A stretch of DNA of 64,000 bases from Prorocentrum cordatum (taxonomy: Eukaryota; Sar; Dinophyceae; Prorocentrales; Prorocentraceae), in contig CAUYUJ010012780.1 of assembly GCA_963575745.1 (NCBI GenBank), positions 62,001 to 126,000 of the forward strand, read 5' to 3'. The position numbers and the translations under genes were made by a program. A model generated the notes under the pieces. That model ran no database searches. It saw only the letters and a list, made by a program, of their open reading frames with translations, and had not been told where the DNA came from. Below are positions 29,548-41,110 of this stretch, piece by piece; position 1 is the first letter of the stretch, and each line of letters opens with the position of its first letter.

Positions 29548-31605
29548 GTGTCTCGGGGGGCTACTTTGCCCGTTCCTCGGAGGTTCCCCAAATTGTCTTC
29601 CTCGGTTCATCGCTCGGGATCCCCGGCTTCCTCGGGTTCCTCGGGTTCCCCGGGTTCACTGGATCCCTGGGTCCTCCGCCCCCGGTGCCTCGTATTCTTA
29701 TTGTGCCCGTTCCAAGCAATGCCAACCCATGCCAAGCAATATGCCAAGAAATATACCAAGCAATATGCCAAGCAATATGCCAAGCAATATGCCAAGCAAA
29801 GCCAAACAATGACAAGCAGTGCCAACCCATGCAAAGCAAAGCCAAACAACGCCAGCCCATGCCGAGCACTGCGCCCATGCAATAAGAAACTGTCCCCCAA
29901 GTGAAGTCGCGCTGGGTTCATTTCGATACGTGGTCCCCGGAACTCCCGACCCTTTCCCCAGGACCGGTTTTGCGCCCTGATCGTTCGTTGACCGTCCCGG
30001 GCCCAGCGAGGGCCTCCACGGGCCGAAAACGGCAAACGACCATCGCCTTGACTTTCCCCAACTAGGCATGCCCAATCGGTTGGTACTTGGTTAATCATTG
30101 GTGTCTCGGGACTCAACCTTGCCTGTTCCCCCGACCATCCTCGGGTTCTCCTCGGGTCCCTCGGGTTCCCCAGCTTCCTTGGGTTCCTTGGCTTCCTCGG
30201 ATTCCTCGGGTTCCCCGGCTTCCTCGGGTGGCTCTTCGGTTTCCCCGGGTTCCTCGGGTTCACCTGGTCCCTCGGCAATGCCAAGTGATGCCAAGCAATG
30301 CGAGGCAAGGCCAAGCAATGTCAAGCAATTTCAAGCAATGTAAAGCAATGCGATGCAATCCCAAGCAATCCCACGCATCGCCATTCAATGCCAAGCAATG
30401 CAGAACAGTGCCAATCAAGGCAAACCAATGCCAAGCAATGCCAAGCAACGCCAAGCAATACCAAGCAATGCCAGATAATGCCAGGCAATGCCAATGCCAA
30501 CCCATGCCAAGCAATGCCACGCGATGCCAAGCAATGCCAAGCAACGCCAAGCAACGCGAACCAATGCCAAGCAACGCCAAGCAACGCCAAGCAATGACAA
30601 GCAATGCCAAGCAAGGCCAGGCAATGCACCCCCATGTCAAGCAGTGCCAAGCAATGCCAAGCGATGCCAACCCATGCCAGGCAATGCCAAGCGATGCGCC
30701 CAGCGATGCGCCCGCGTAACTTGCTTTCCCCTAGTCGGGATCGCGCGGGGCTCATGTTTGCCTGATCAGGCTTGCCTACACTGCGGCCGTCCCTCGGGGG
30801 ATTCCTCGGGTTCCCCCGGTTCCTCGGGATCCCCGCCCCCCGCGCTTCGTATTCTCACGTTGCCCGTTCCTCAAAGGTTCCTCGGGTCCCAAGAGTCTCT
30901 CGGGTTGCCCGCCCCTGGTTGCCAATTGCCCCACGTACATGCACAAGTACATGCATACAAACGTACGTGCAATACAATACAGTACAGCTCAGCGTAATAG
31001 AAAACAATACGCCACAACTCATTGATACGCACAGGAGGCACTCCGAGGATGTGGCCAAGGTGCAACGCGCGCAATGGCGACTTTACCGCGCCGAGCAGCG
31101 CGCAGAGTCGAACGATGCCCTCCAGACATTGAGGAAGCGCTATCACGAAACGCTTGACGTCCTCTAACAAACAATGCAACAAAAACCTTAGATCACGCCC
31201 GCAACGTATCTTGCCACCGACATGGTCGTCGCTCCCACGGTGTAGCCGGGAGCGCACAAAATAGAGCGTTGCAAAACCTCTGACCAGAATGCAGAACCAG
31301 AAGCGAAGGAGAGTGCCGCGTTGCAAAGCCTGTGACCGTAGTGCTGGTGTAGATGACCCCTTTGAAGCCCAGCTGTTCTCAGATGGCTGCCGCAGCTTTT
31401 TCCTGGTAGCGCCCACATCGTCAGGAGCGTTGGACAACAAATTTGGCCACGCTGCGCGCGAAAACTAAACCTCGAGGCTGTACCGGCACTCCAAGCTCAT
31501 CTTGGATTCCAGTTGCGCGGGCGCGCGGGGATCATCTTGTCGAGTTCGCTCTGGGCTCGTCTTCAAAAAGGAAATCTCCTAATTGGGGTCGCGACGGGCT
31601 CATGT
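29548..31605 (+). repeat. Compound higher-order repeat (about 2.5 units)
   Basis: Unit order: lead phrase ttggtgtctcggg...cgttcc (29548; 30098), an array of cctcgggttcc-like units, an array of gccaagcaat 10-mers (29715-29880; 30280-30715), then a tail phrase: agtgaagtcgcgctgggttc (29893), agtcgggatcgcgcggggct (30733), aattggggtcgcgacgggct (31581). Units of roughly 550-650 bp. The third is partial and has no 10-mer array. Frames through it (for example WHCLALLGIAWHC-like) are repeat translations. Confidence 0.75.
30935..31180 (+). other. Short open stretch with a helical charged C-terminus
   Basis: The plus strand reads HRRHSEDVAKVQRAQWRLYR then AEQRAESNDALQTLRKRYHE and ends LDVL-stop at 31167. 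It is unlike the repeats around it and could be an exon end, but nothing identifies it. Confidence 0.2.
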
Positions 31606-31779
31606 AGACAAAACGGCGCGATCGTCCCGAAATAAATACCTCCTTTCTACGGCCGGCTTGCGCTGGCCGCTGCGGCAGCCGCTGCTGGCTGGGGCGCGCC
31701 ACGGGGCGCGCCCTCGCCCTCCTTGCTTCGCCCTGCCTTTTCGGGGCCTGCTTCTCCCAGAAGAACAGGCAGCTGCATT

Positions 31780-31921
31780 CGGCGGCGAGCCAGGGGGGGA
31801 AACGAAAAAGAGGCGGCCTTCTCAGAAGGCGAGGCTTGGAACACTTCTCAGAGGGCCAGAGGATTTCCGAGCCTTCTGAGATGGCCCGCCCCCTCTCACT
31901 TCCCCCCTGGGCGCGCTGCCG
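31780..31921. mobile_element. Short terminal-inverted-repeat element, copy 1
   Basis: 142 bp. The left arm begins cggcggcgagccagg then a G-rich/gaaa stretch and gccttctcagaaggc; the right arm ends with gcccgccccctctcacttcc and cccctgggcgcgctgccg. Same arms as 37598-37961 and 56087-56286. It has no coding capacity, so it is MITE-like. Confidence 0.65.
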
Positions 31922-31929
31922 ATACATAG

Positions 31930-32230
31930 ACATAGGCAGCGCTGGAGGCGCGGCCCATGGGGAGCCCGGCGCCAACCCAAGAAGTCCGCGCGGACCCCTG
32001 ACAGGCTCTGTTCGTGCAGGCTCTCCTTCTTTGACCTCTGGAGGCAGTCTAACCCAGATTCCCGACTCCCCTACCTCGACCCAGCCCTCGTCCGAGGCGG
32101 CCTCGGCGTCACGGGCCAGCGCCCGGGCGCGCGCGTCGCCGCCCAACGCCGCCGCCAGCAGCGTCTGCACCTCCGCGCGGTGCTCCAGCGCCGAGGGGCC
32201 TCTCGGGGTCAGCCGCTGATCGGGCGGTTC
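31930..32230 (-). other. Possible exon, unrecognised
   Basis: The minus strand gives a non-repetitive open stretch with HRAEVQTLLAAALGGDARAR then DEGWVEVGESGIWVRLPPEV. The composition is protein-like and unlike the flanking Glu/Asp repeat frame. No family recognised. Confidence 0.25.
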
Positions 32231-32289
32231 CGAGCCACTGGTGGCGTTCAGGCTTGAACGTCCGCGCTGGGGTCTCCGCCGCGTCGAGA

Positions 32290-32368
32290 CGGCGCGGACC
32301 TCGTCGACGGCGTCCTCCTCCTCGTCCTCCTCGTCCTCCTCGTCTTCCTCGTCCTCCGCGTCCTCCTC

Positions 32369-32413
<45 letters not shown>

Positions 32414-32490
32414 TTGGTCGTGGTCGTCCTCGTCTTCGTCCTCCTCTTCCTCCTCGTCGTCGTCCTCGTTGTCGTCGGCGCCGAGGCTTC
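32290..32490 (+). repeat. GTC/GTGGTC array with GGCCTCC module
   Basis: Pure gtcgtggtcgtgg units at 32370-32420 within a longer cct/gtc array. It is followed at 32485-32510 by gccgaggcttcgaagggcct, the same module that ends each array unit at 35.2-36.3 kb. Confidence 0.85.
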
Positions 32491-32689
32491 GAAGGGCCTC
32501 CGAGGACCTACCAAAAGCTAGTTGCAAAATTTGGGGCGTCTGTGGTAATGTCGGCTCCCAGGGGCCTCCGGGAGCCTCCGAGAGGGCCTGCAGGGGCCTC
32601 GGGGCACCTCCAAGGAAGGGGACCTCCGGGGCTCTCTGGGAAGAGGATCGGGTGGCTGGTGCGGAGGGCGCGGCCAACGGATGGGCTCT

Positions 32690-33040
32690 CACGACGAACT
32701 CTTCGCTCCTCCTCCCCGTTGTTTACGCTCCTTCCTCCTTTCTCTCCTTCTCCTCCTTCCTGAGCCCGGTTTCTCCTCTTCCTCCCTCGTCTTTCCTCCC
32801 GTCGCCGCCTGCATCATCCCGATTCGTCTTCTACCTCCTTCCTCCTCCCTTGATCTCCATTATCCTGTTCTCCCTCCTCGCTTCGCCCTCCTCCCTCCCA
32901 TCCATACTCTCATCTCTCATCCATCCTCGCTCCTTCCTCCTCCCCCATCTACTTCTATCTCCCCTCATCCCCACCCTCGCCTCCTCCAACTCCACTCCTC
33001 CTGACTCCTCCTCCTCCTCCTCCTCCTCATATTCGTTCCG
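32690..33040 (+). repeat. Polypyrimidine CTC-rich tract
   Basis: Imperfect ctcctcc/tcttcc run over 350 bp. Ser/Pro/Leu frames are artefacts. Confidence 0.8.
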
Positions 33041-34540
33041 TCTGTCATTCTTAACATCGGGCGTGCATCTCTCCTCGGGAACCAATCGGAAGGAAGTGTC
33101 GAACCACGCATGCTAAGCCGACCCCTTGAGAGTGTATCTCTCCGACCACTGAACATGTTTTTTTCAAGCGCACCTCGTGGGAGGAAAAGAAAGGAAAACT
33201 GAGGGGGCACGATACGGACAGCAAACCGACACATTGAACGTGTATCTCTCCTCCCCCTGCTCCCCTTGGCCATCCTCATCATGCTGCTCCCAACTCCAGA
33301 CCCCGCAGGAAACCTCTGACGATCGCATAGGAAACGCCAGAAGAGGGCCGAAGAAAGTGTTTTCGTCCTCGTTGCCGTGGAGACGCCGTCGACCTCGTCG
33401 TCGTTTCTGCCGCAACGCCATCGTCGTCGCCGTCTTGCTATGAGAAAGAAGGGTCATCAAAGAGAAAAGCTCCAGACACGTCAACATTTCACTGAACGGC
33501 CCTTCATCCCGGGTCCGTCTCTGACGACCCCCAGGCCCGAGAGTTGCCCTGGGAAGCTGAAGTTACGACAGCACCCCGTACTGATCCGCGGGCCCCAATG
33601 TCAAGAGCTCCTTCCCAGAGACGGTTTCCGTTCCTTGTGCAGTCGGACCTAGGCCAGACGAGTACCACTCAAGAACATGAGACCCTCCGTCGGCCGATTC
33701 AAACAGAACATCCGAGGGTACCCTCCCCAAGATGCACAAGAACATCCAACAAATACGAAGAACATTAGGGTACCTCCCCGAACCGTATTTTCTGTATTTA
33801 TGATGATGGTCTCGGGGCCCAGACAGCGGCCCTGGGAGGCCGAACCAACATCCAAACGCCTGCGACAATGGGGGAAAACGCGGGTCTGGGAAACCCGCCA
33901 AAACATCCAGAAGTTTACATGCCTGCAGTTGTTGTGTTTGGTTTTTTAAACAGAAAATCCACCCCCATAATAGGCACCCCGACGTGCGAACCCGCTTAGT
34001 AACCGCACCCAAGGAAGGAGTCGAACAGGGCAAGGCTGTTCAGTAAACGCCCCTGGCCGCGTAGTAAACGCACATTATCGGAGTCAGGGTGGTTTTTCCT
34101 TCCTTCATTTTTGCTGTTCGTATGCTGACTTGCTCGTTGGCCGCCTTGTTCCTCGTCCACGTCCGCTCGGGCTGCACTGCGCCCCCGCTTGTCGTTCTCC
34201 GCCGTGTGGGCATCGTCGGTTCCTCAATAATTTCCTCGTCCTCCGACCCCGCTGCCCACGAACCGGGCACGCGGATGGCACGGTGGATCCATGGTTGGGT
34301 CTCCACCCCGTCTTCTGAGGGGCGGGCCCCGCGCGCTCTCTACCTCTCTCTCGGCTTGACTTTGCCTCGTCGCTGCGCGCGAGGCCGCGGCGCCAACTGT
34401 GTGTGGTCGCCATGAGGGTGTTTTTCCCTAGCTAGGCTCTGCCTAGAGGGTTCTTAACATCTCTCTTAAAGGGGCCGGGCAGTGCACACCGCCCCGGGCG
34501 GTTCCCCCAGTGTCCGCCCCGCGGTTCCCCCAGTTACGTC
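33041..34540. other. No gene recognised
   Basis: Short open frames on both strands with no recognisable product. The phrases agtaaacgcccctgg and agtaaacgcacatta are repeated at 34042-34076. Confidence 0.45.
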
Positions 34541-35010
34541 CCCTTAGCTTAGCGATGATTATCTCATCTTAGCTTAGCTTATTTCATCTTAGCTTAGCTT
34601 AGCTTCATCTTAGCTCAGGTGTATCTTAGCTTAGCTTACCTTCATCTTAGCTTCGCTGAGCTTTATCATAGCAGAGCACAGCATAGCATAGCGTAGCATA
34701 GCGCAGCACAGCATATCATAGCATAGCCCAGCATAGCCCAGCATAGCATAGCATAGCATAGCATTGCGCAGCGCAGCACAGCACAGCGCAGCATAGCATA
34801 GCATAGCATATCATATCAGAGCATACCATATCATATCATATCGTAGCGCAGCTTAGCATAGCATAGCAGAGCAGAGCACAGCGCAGCATGATATAGCATA
34901 GCATAGCATAACATGGCATAGCATAGCGCAGCATAGCATAGCATAGCATAGCATAGCATAGCATAGCATAGCGCAGCATAGCATGGATATTATAGCATAG
35001 CATAGCAACT
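34541..35010 (+). repeat. Pentanucleotide array (agctt to agcat)
   Basis: The left part (34541-34665) is built of tagcttagctt units. From 34665 it shifts to tagcatagcat/agcgcagcac. The unit length stays at 5 while the sequence drifts. A minus-strand frame of alternating Ala-Met-Leu-Cys-Tyr is its translation. Confidence 0.95.
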
Positions 35011-35274
35011 AATGCTGCTTTCCTAGGGGCTCCAACTTCTAGGTAGGATCGCACTGGGGTAAAATTAGCCTTTGGGACATGGCGCGCGCTACGCTCCCCC
35101 ATAACGTAACGCTTCCCCCCCTCCCCCCCGTTGTGCCCCTCTGGCACTGCCATTGTGAAGCTCGCAGGCAACTGTGGTGCTTGCATGCTACTTCATATTT
35201 GCTGTCGTGTCCGAGGTCCTCGCAGGGCCTGCAGACGCGTGCAGAGGCCTTCAGAAACCTCCTTAGGCCTCCAG

Positions 35275-35304
35275 AGATCTCCCGAGACCTTCAGAGGCGG
35301 CCGT

Positions 35305-35357
<53 letters not shown>

Positions 35358-35599
35358 ATGGCGTCGTCTTCGTCGGTGTTGTCGGTGTCGTCGTTTCAGT
35401 CGTCGCCCTCGTCGACCTAGTCCCTGTCGACGTCGTCCTCATCCTCCTCGTCCTCGTGGTGGTCGTTGTCCTCTTCGTCGTCGTCGCCGCCGAGGGTCTC
35501 GAAGGGCCTCCAGAGGCCTCCAAGGGTCTTCGGCGACCTTCTTAGGCCTCCAGAGAACCCCAGAGATCTTCAGAGGCGGCCGTCGTCGTCACCGTCGTC

Positions 35600-35630
<31 letters not shown>

Positions 35631-36310
35631 ACCCCGTCCTCGTCGTCGTCGTCTTGTCGTCATTGTCCCCGTCCTCGTCCTCGTCGTCCTCGTCGTCGTC
35701 GCCGTCGTTGTCGTCGCCGAGGGACCCGAAGGGCCTCCAAACGCCTTCAGAAGCGGCCGTCGTCCTCGTCCAAGTCGTCGTCCGTGTCTTCGTCCTCGTC
35801 CTCGTCGCCATCGTCGTCCTCGTCCTCGTCCCCGTCCTCGTGTTGTCCCTGTCATCGTCGTCGTTCTCGTCCTCCTCGTCGTGGTCTTCCTCGTCCTCGT
35901 CCTCATCGTCGTCGTCACCGTCGTCGTCCTCGTCCTCGTCCTCGTCCTCCTCGTCATCGTCGTCCTCGTCCTCGTCCTCCTCGTCCTCGTCCTCGTCCTC
36001 GTCCTCCTCGTCATCGTCGTCGTTGTCGCCAAAGGCCTCGAATGGCCTCCTGACGACTCCAAAGGCGGCCGTCGTCCTCGTCCCGGTCGTCGTCGAGATC
36101 GTCGTCGTCCGTGTCTTCGTCCAGGTCCTCGTCTTCATCGTCGTCCTCGTCCTTGTCCCCGTCCTCGTTTTGTCCCTGTCGTTGTCATCCTCGTCCTGGT
36201 CCGTGTCGTCGTCGTCGCCGTCGTCGTTGTCCTCATCCTCGTTGTCGTCGTCGCCGAGGGCCTCGAAGGACCTCTGGACGCCACCAGAGGTCTCCGCAAA
36301 CCTCCTTAGG
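35275..36310 (+). repeat. GTC/CTC arrays organised in about four higher-order units
   Basis: Each unit: cagaggcggccgtcgtc start (35285, 35572, 35750, 36062), 120-280 bp of tcgtcctcgtc, then cgccgagggcctcgaagggcct or a close variant (35485, 35715, 36030, 36250) leading into ggcctccagaggcctcc-like DNA. The long Ser-rich and Arg-rich frames here are repeat translations. Confidence 0.85.
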
Positions 36311-36354
36311 CTCAGGCTGGGCGACTGGTGCGCCTGCGGCCGCGGAAGCAGCAC

Positions 36355-36560
36355 AGCCACAGCCCCAACCGCCTTTCTCCCTCTTCCCTCCCGCCCTCCC
36401 TCCCCTCCTCCCTCCCTCCTCCCTCCTCCTCCCTCCCGAGGAGCACAGCTGTAACGCTTGAGCCAACGTGCACCACCACCACCTCCTCCCTCCCCCCCCC
36501 CTCCCTCCCTCCCCCCACCGCCCGCCCGCCCGCCCCGCCCTCCCCTCCCCTCCCCTCCGC
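36355..36560 (+). repeat. CCCTCC polypyrimidine tract
   Basis: Runs of cctccctcc and cctccccccc. The following 36561-37075 holds GC-rich then GGA-rich DNA without a recognisable gene. Confidence 0.8.
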
Positions 36561-37075
36561 GAAGCGCGCCCCGATCGGCGAGCGCGTCCCGCCGAATGCT
36601 CCTCGCTCCGCGCTCTCTCGTCAGGGGCCCCGCGCCTGGGCGCTGGTCGCCAGCGCCGCCCCTGTGCGGCGCTGCCAGCGGAGGTTCCCGCTCGCGAGCG
36701 GCCTCTCCGAGGGACGGGGGGGGGGGGCTGGACGTTCTGGCGGCGCCTGCAGGTGGAGGATGGGGGAGAGGAGGGAGAGGAGGGAGGGGGAAGTGGCATA
36801 GACGAGCAGGGTGGTTGCGATTGCGTGTGATAGAGAAGGGGCCTAAGGAGGGGAGGGGGGAGGATGCAGGGGGGCAAGAGGATGAGGAAGGGGGATAATT
36901 AGAAGAGTAAGGGAGGATGATGTGAGGATGATGTGACTAGAGCATGAAACGAGGATGGTGGAACATATGTAGAAGAGGGGGAAGCTGGCGGATGGGAGGG
37001 GGGAAGGAGGAATAGTAGGATGGAGGAGGCAGGAACGAGCATGACATAGGAGGGCCCCACCTCATATTATTCTTA

Positions 37076-37597
37076 TGAAATATCCTCCGCTGCCATGCTC
37101 AATCCTACCTTTCTTCACCTTCCTCCTCCTTCTCCTCCTCCTCCTCCTCTGCCTCCTCCGGGAACAAGGCCGGTTACAAACACTTCGGGCCGTTCACGAA
37201 CTACTTCAGGCGGATTACAACCACCGAGCAAGGACCGATCGCAACGTGCTTGATTCCGATACACATTCTACACAACGGACGCTGGAATACGACCTCTGAA
37301 GAGCCTCTGAAAGGCTTCTGGAGCGCCTCTGAAGAGACTCTGAAGCGCTCTGCAGTGCACCTGTCCATCTTGAACCGCCATTGAGACGCAATTCAAGAGG
37401 TAGCCGTCACCCTTCGGGAGCGGACCCAAGTTAACAGGCCCAAAACATTAGGGATAGGGCGTCCTGTCTTCAGATGTTTCGAACCAGGCCACAAAGACTC
37501 AGTATCCACAATAAGAGCACGGGGACCTCAATGAAGCCACGCATTCATCGTGTTATTAGGGCTAGGGGTTCTTTTATGTTCGAAGAGCCGCGTTTTT
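37076..37597. other. CTC tract and noncoding DNA
   Basis: cctcctcctcc at 37117-37165, then repeated agcctctgaaaggcttctgg-type phrases at 37298-37345. No gene recognised. Confidence 0.45.
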
Positions 37598-37961
37598 CGG
37601 CGGCGAGCGAGGAGGGAAATGAGAAGGAGAAGGCCTTCTCAGAAGGCGGCGGGACTTCTCAGAAGCCCTCGCGCCTTCTGATCGATGATTGGCGTCTGCG
37701 GAGGAGCCTGGGAAGCCTTAACCTGGAGGTCGGAAAGGGGTGTGGCATAAAGGGGTGTGGTGCCAATCGTGGCAATGGGGATGCTATCTGCGATAAATAA
37801 CATCGCCAGAGTCCCCTGTACATGAAATTGAAACCACACCCCTGTATCCTACCCCTTTCCCACCTCCAGCCTTACGAACCTTCTCAGAAGGCCGGGGAAC
37901 TTCAGAGTTTTCCAAGAAGGCCCGCCCCTTCTCACTTCCCCTCCCCCCTCGCTCGCCGCCG
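37598..37961. mobile_element. Terminal-inverted-repeat element, copy 2
   Basis: 364 bp. The left arm cggcggcgagcgagg, then gggaaatgagaagg and ggccttctcagaaggc, mirrors the right arm ccttctcagaaggccgg ... cgccccttctcacttcc, then ccctcgctcgccgccg. Internal DNA includes aaggggtgtggc repeated at 37736 and 37751. No ORF. The arms match copies at 31780 and 56087. Confidence 0.7.
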
Positions 37962-38149
37962 CGTGTTGACCCGCCGTGGCTCCCGCTCCACGGGCCCAAG
38001 GAAGCGATCCAGCATATCATCCACGGCGGGTCCCCTGCACGGTGACCTGCGCTGTCCACGGCCTCCTGCGCTCAAATTCACCACGAGCGTGCTGGAACCT
38101 ATCATCACTTTTGAAGGCCTCAGGATCGCAACTTTTTGGGAACCCCCCG

Positions 38150-39020
38150 AATCGGGTCCGAGAATCTTGTCAGACGATAGCGCCACATCGCCAATGCATC
38201 GCCCGTGCTTCAAGTCAGCGACGTCGACGGTGCATCGCCGACGTCGGCGCGGAGAACATCGGCTGCACGGTGAGCCGCCTCGCCGATGAATCGGGTCGGC
38301 GCGATCATCCGGCTACGGACTACGCTTGCCAAATCCCGCCAGCCCTCTTGGCAGGAGGTGATTTAACGCGATCCCTCTGCCAGGGCGAGAAGCATTTCAT
38401 GATAAGTGGTTCACCATGCATTTAGGATGTCCAGAGTATCTAGCGGCCTTCGCTTTTGCGGCACGTGTGGACCATATAATTCTGGGGAATCCTGGAAACC
38501 TTCTGGAAAAATCCAAAGGACATCCTGGAAATAGCGTCATCATGACTTCTAACTACTGTGATTCTCCAACCCAGACCCCGACGCCATGACTTGTTTTTCA
38601 TAATGTCGACCCCCCCATTCCCGGGAAACAATTTTCATAACGAATCATCTTGTTTGATGATCCGGAAGGCCACTGCGGGCCTCCAAAGGCAGAACATATG
38701 GAACAACCTCCCGTCTCGATTTGTCTCGTTGCCCGAGGGGGCCTGGGACCCCCCTCCTCCCCTGCGGGAAGAAGTCCATCGGTTCACACATGCTCCCTAC
38801 CCCCTCCCCATGGGGGAGCACACATAGAGGCCTCCGAACTGGGGTCGGAGTAGGTGAGATGTCGGAGGATCTTGTCTCATCGCCGACTTACATCGGCGAT
38901 GCATAGGCGATGCATCGGTGATGCACCAGCGATTCACCGTCGACGTCGGCGATGCATCGGCGACGTCGACGCGAAGCAGGTCGGGCCCCACATCGGGCCG
39001 CATCGGCGACGCATCAGCGA
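38150..39020. repeat. Two clusters of gatgcatcggcgacg-type units
   Basis: Clusters at 38160-38290 and 38860-39020, each after a phrase ending gaatcttgtc/ggatcttgtc. Units mix gcatcggcgatgc palindromes and cgacgtcg. The DNA between (38300-38860) has no recognisable gene. Confidence 0.65.
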
Positions 39021-39339
39021 TCCTTCGACCCCATCAGCTCGGACCCCATCTGGGAGGCCTAGAGGCCGGGCGGCCTCGCGCGGCCGCTTGCGCGCTGCAG
39101 GCTGGGCAGCGGCGTTGGCGAGCTCGGCCAAGGTCAGGTCGTCGCCACGCCGCGGCCTGATTTTTTGATGTCTTACCATCCAACGGGGCCCTGTGGCGAG
39201 AACAGAAGGCACGTCGCGGGAGAGACCGGGGGCGGGAGCGAACGGGAGGGTGGGAAAACAAGGAAGAAACACGGCAGCGGCGCGCCCAGGCAGCGCGCGG
39301 GATCTGGCGGCTGGCCACTGGCCCTGGCAACCGCCGTGC

Positions 39340-40430
39340 ACCAAAATTAGTCCGGCGGCCCCGGGCGCTCCAGCAAACGCCGCCGCGCGGCCGCGCGCCA
39401 AGCCGCCTCGGTGCCCCCCACCCGCGGGGCGTCGAAGAGCAACAGCCCAACTGCGCGCGAGGCATCAACAAGGGCACCCGCCCGCTGCATGGGCGGCTCG
39501 CCAAGCGCTGCCACCGCGGGGCCCAACATGCGCACCAGCAAACCCTTGCAGGCCACCCAGGCAAACCCTTGGGAGGCGACGTTCCCCTGCCAAGCGCAAC
39601 CCGCGAACAAGGCCCTCAGTGTGGCGGATGCCCCGAGACCGGGCGCCGCTGCCGGGGCCACCGCGGCCACGACAACGACATCCTTCCCTTCCCGGGCACG
39701 CGGCGGCGGCGGTGCCCTGCCGCAGTCCAGCGCCGCCGCGCTCGCGGGCCTCTTTGGCCGTGCCCGCGGTTGGCCTTCACCCCACCATGGCGAGCACGCG
39801 CTGCGCCGCCTGGAGGTCGACCAGCTGCCGCTCGCGCTCCTGGCGCAACGCCCGCGAGGACAGCTGGGCCTCGGCCGCCGCTCCCGCCAGGCGGTCCGCC
39901 GCGGCGTTGCCGGCGCGGTCCTCGGGCGACACGCCGTGCTCTGCGTCCTCGGAGGCGTCTGCGTGGCCATTAACCTATCGCGCCGTCAGGGCGCTGTTGC
40001 GGCAGGGAACGGCGATCAGCTCCCAGATGTCCGCGTGCGCGCGCAGTCGACAGGCCCGCGGGATGCTCCAGGCGGCCCGCCCCAGCGCCAATCCCCGACA
40101 CGCTCTGGCGAGGAGTGGGTCGGTTGGGTGCCCGCAATCGCCATCCGAGGCCGGGAGCTGCAGGGGCCAACGCGCATGGTCCGCCAGCGCAACCAGCTGC
40201 GGGTGCTGCGGCGGCACCCTGGTGAGCGACGTCTCCGCCGGCAGCCGCTCGCGGACTGTCGCGCGCTGTCGCGCGCGCTAAGCCCTCGGCGGCCAACGCG
40301 GCGGCGCGGGCGTGCTCCAAGCAGGGGCACACCCAATAGATGTGTTCCTCCAAATCGTCACACGCCGCGCCACAGCGCGGACACGCCGCCCGGCGCCCCC
40401 GTTTCGCAGCCACCGCCGCACACGCGCCGG
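39340..40430 (-). pseudogene. LINE E: 3' fragment with zinc finger and RNase H
   Basis: On the minus strand: RRAACPRCGAACDDLEEHIYW then VCP near 40340-40400 (C-x2-C ... H-x4-C knuckle after RT). Next ASDGDCGHPTDPLLARACRG near 40130-40180, the TDGS...DP.LRRCGWG start of RNase H with Thr and Ser changed. Last GNAAADRLAGAAAEAQL near 39880-39930, the GNxxAD C-terminal helix. The three pieces need frame changes. The upstream side is cut off by the GGA array at 40440. Confidence 0.65.
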
Positions 40431-40439
40431 GGGCACAGC

Positions 40440-40900
40440 GGGGGCACTGTTGGGGGAGGGGGCAAGAGTGAGGAACGAGACAAGAACGGGGGGGCGAGAA
40501 AGGGGAGAGGAAAAGGGGGGGGAACGCGATGGGGGGAGGGCGGGACTCAGAGAGGATGGAGGGCGGGGAGGAGGAGAGGAGGAGGAGGAGGAGGAGGAGG
40601 AGGAGGAGGAGGAGGAGGAGGAGGAGGAGGAGGAAGAGGAGGAGGAGGAGGAGGAGGAGGAGGAGGAGGAGGAGGAGGAGGAGGAGGAGGAGGAGGGAGG
40701 AGGAGGAGAGGAGGAGGGAGGAGGAGGAGGAGGAAAAAGGAGATGGAGGAGGAGGAGGAGGAGGAGGAGGAGCAGGAGAGGAGGGAGGAGGAGGAGGGCG
40801 GAAGACGGCGGAGAAGGAGGAGGGAGGAGGGAGGAGGGAGGAGGGAGGAGGAGGAGAGGAGGAGGAGGAGGAAGAGGAGGAGGAAAAGGACCCGCGCCAA
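40440..40900 (+). repeat. GGA microsatellite
   Basis: Nearly pure ggagga over most of 40560-40780, mixed with aggaggg to 40900. Poly-Glu and poly-Pro/Leu frames come from it. The following 40901-41110 has no gene. Confidence 0.95.
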
Positions 40901-41110
40901 AGGGGGGGGAGAGAGAGGCCCCAGTGTCCTGGAAGCCGCCGATGAGCACCAGCACCCCCTTTAGGCTCTGAGCAGCTCAGCAGCTACTCTAGATATGCGA
41001 CCATTGGTGCGCAGCCGAGAATTGACGAGGCCGGCCGTGCGAGAGGGGGAAGGAGGAAGAGACGAGGCACGGAGCGACTGAAAAGTGGAGTGCAGACAGT
41101 CGATAGCAAT

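Noticed and set aside
29700-30720. CRISPR-like array
   Set aside because: The repeats are contiguous 10-mers without unique spacers, in a eukaryotic genome.
29607-30755. Several Cys/His/Leu-rich frames that look like membrane proteins
   Set aside because: Translations of the gccaagcaat array; the period of 10 cycles through all three frames.
34836-35186. Hydrophobic Met/Leu/Cys/Tyr peptide
   Set aside because: Translation of the tagca pentanucleotide array.
40440-40964. Poly-Glu/Gly or Pro/Ser protein of up to 500 residues
   Set aside because: Translation of the GGA microsatellite; the upstream part is antisense to LINE E.
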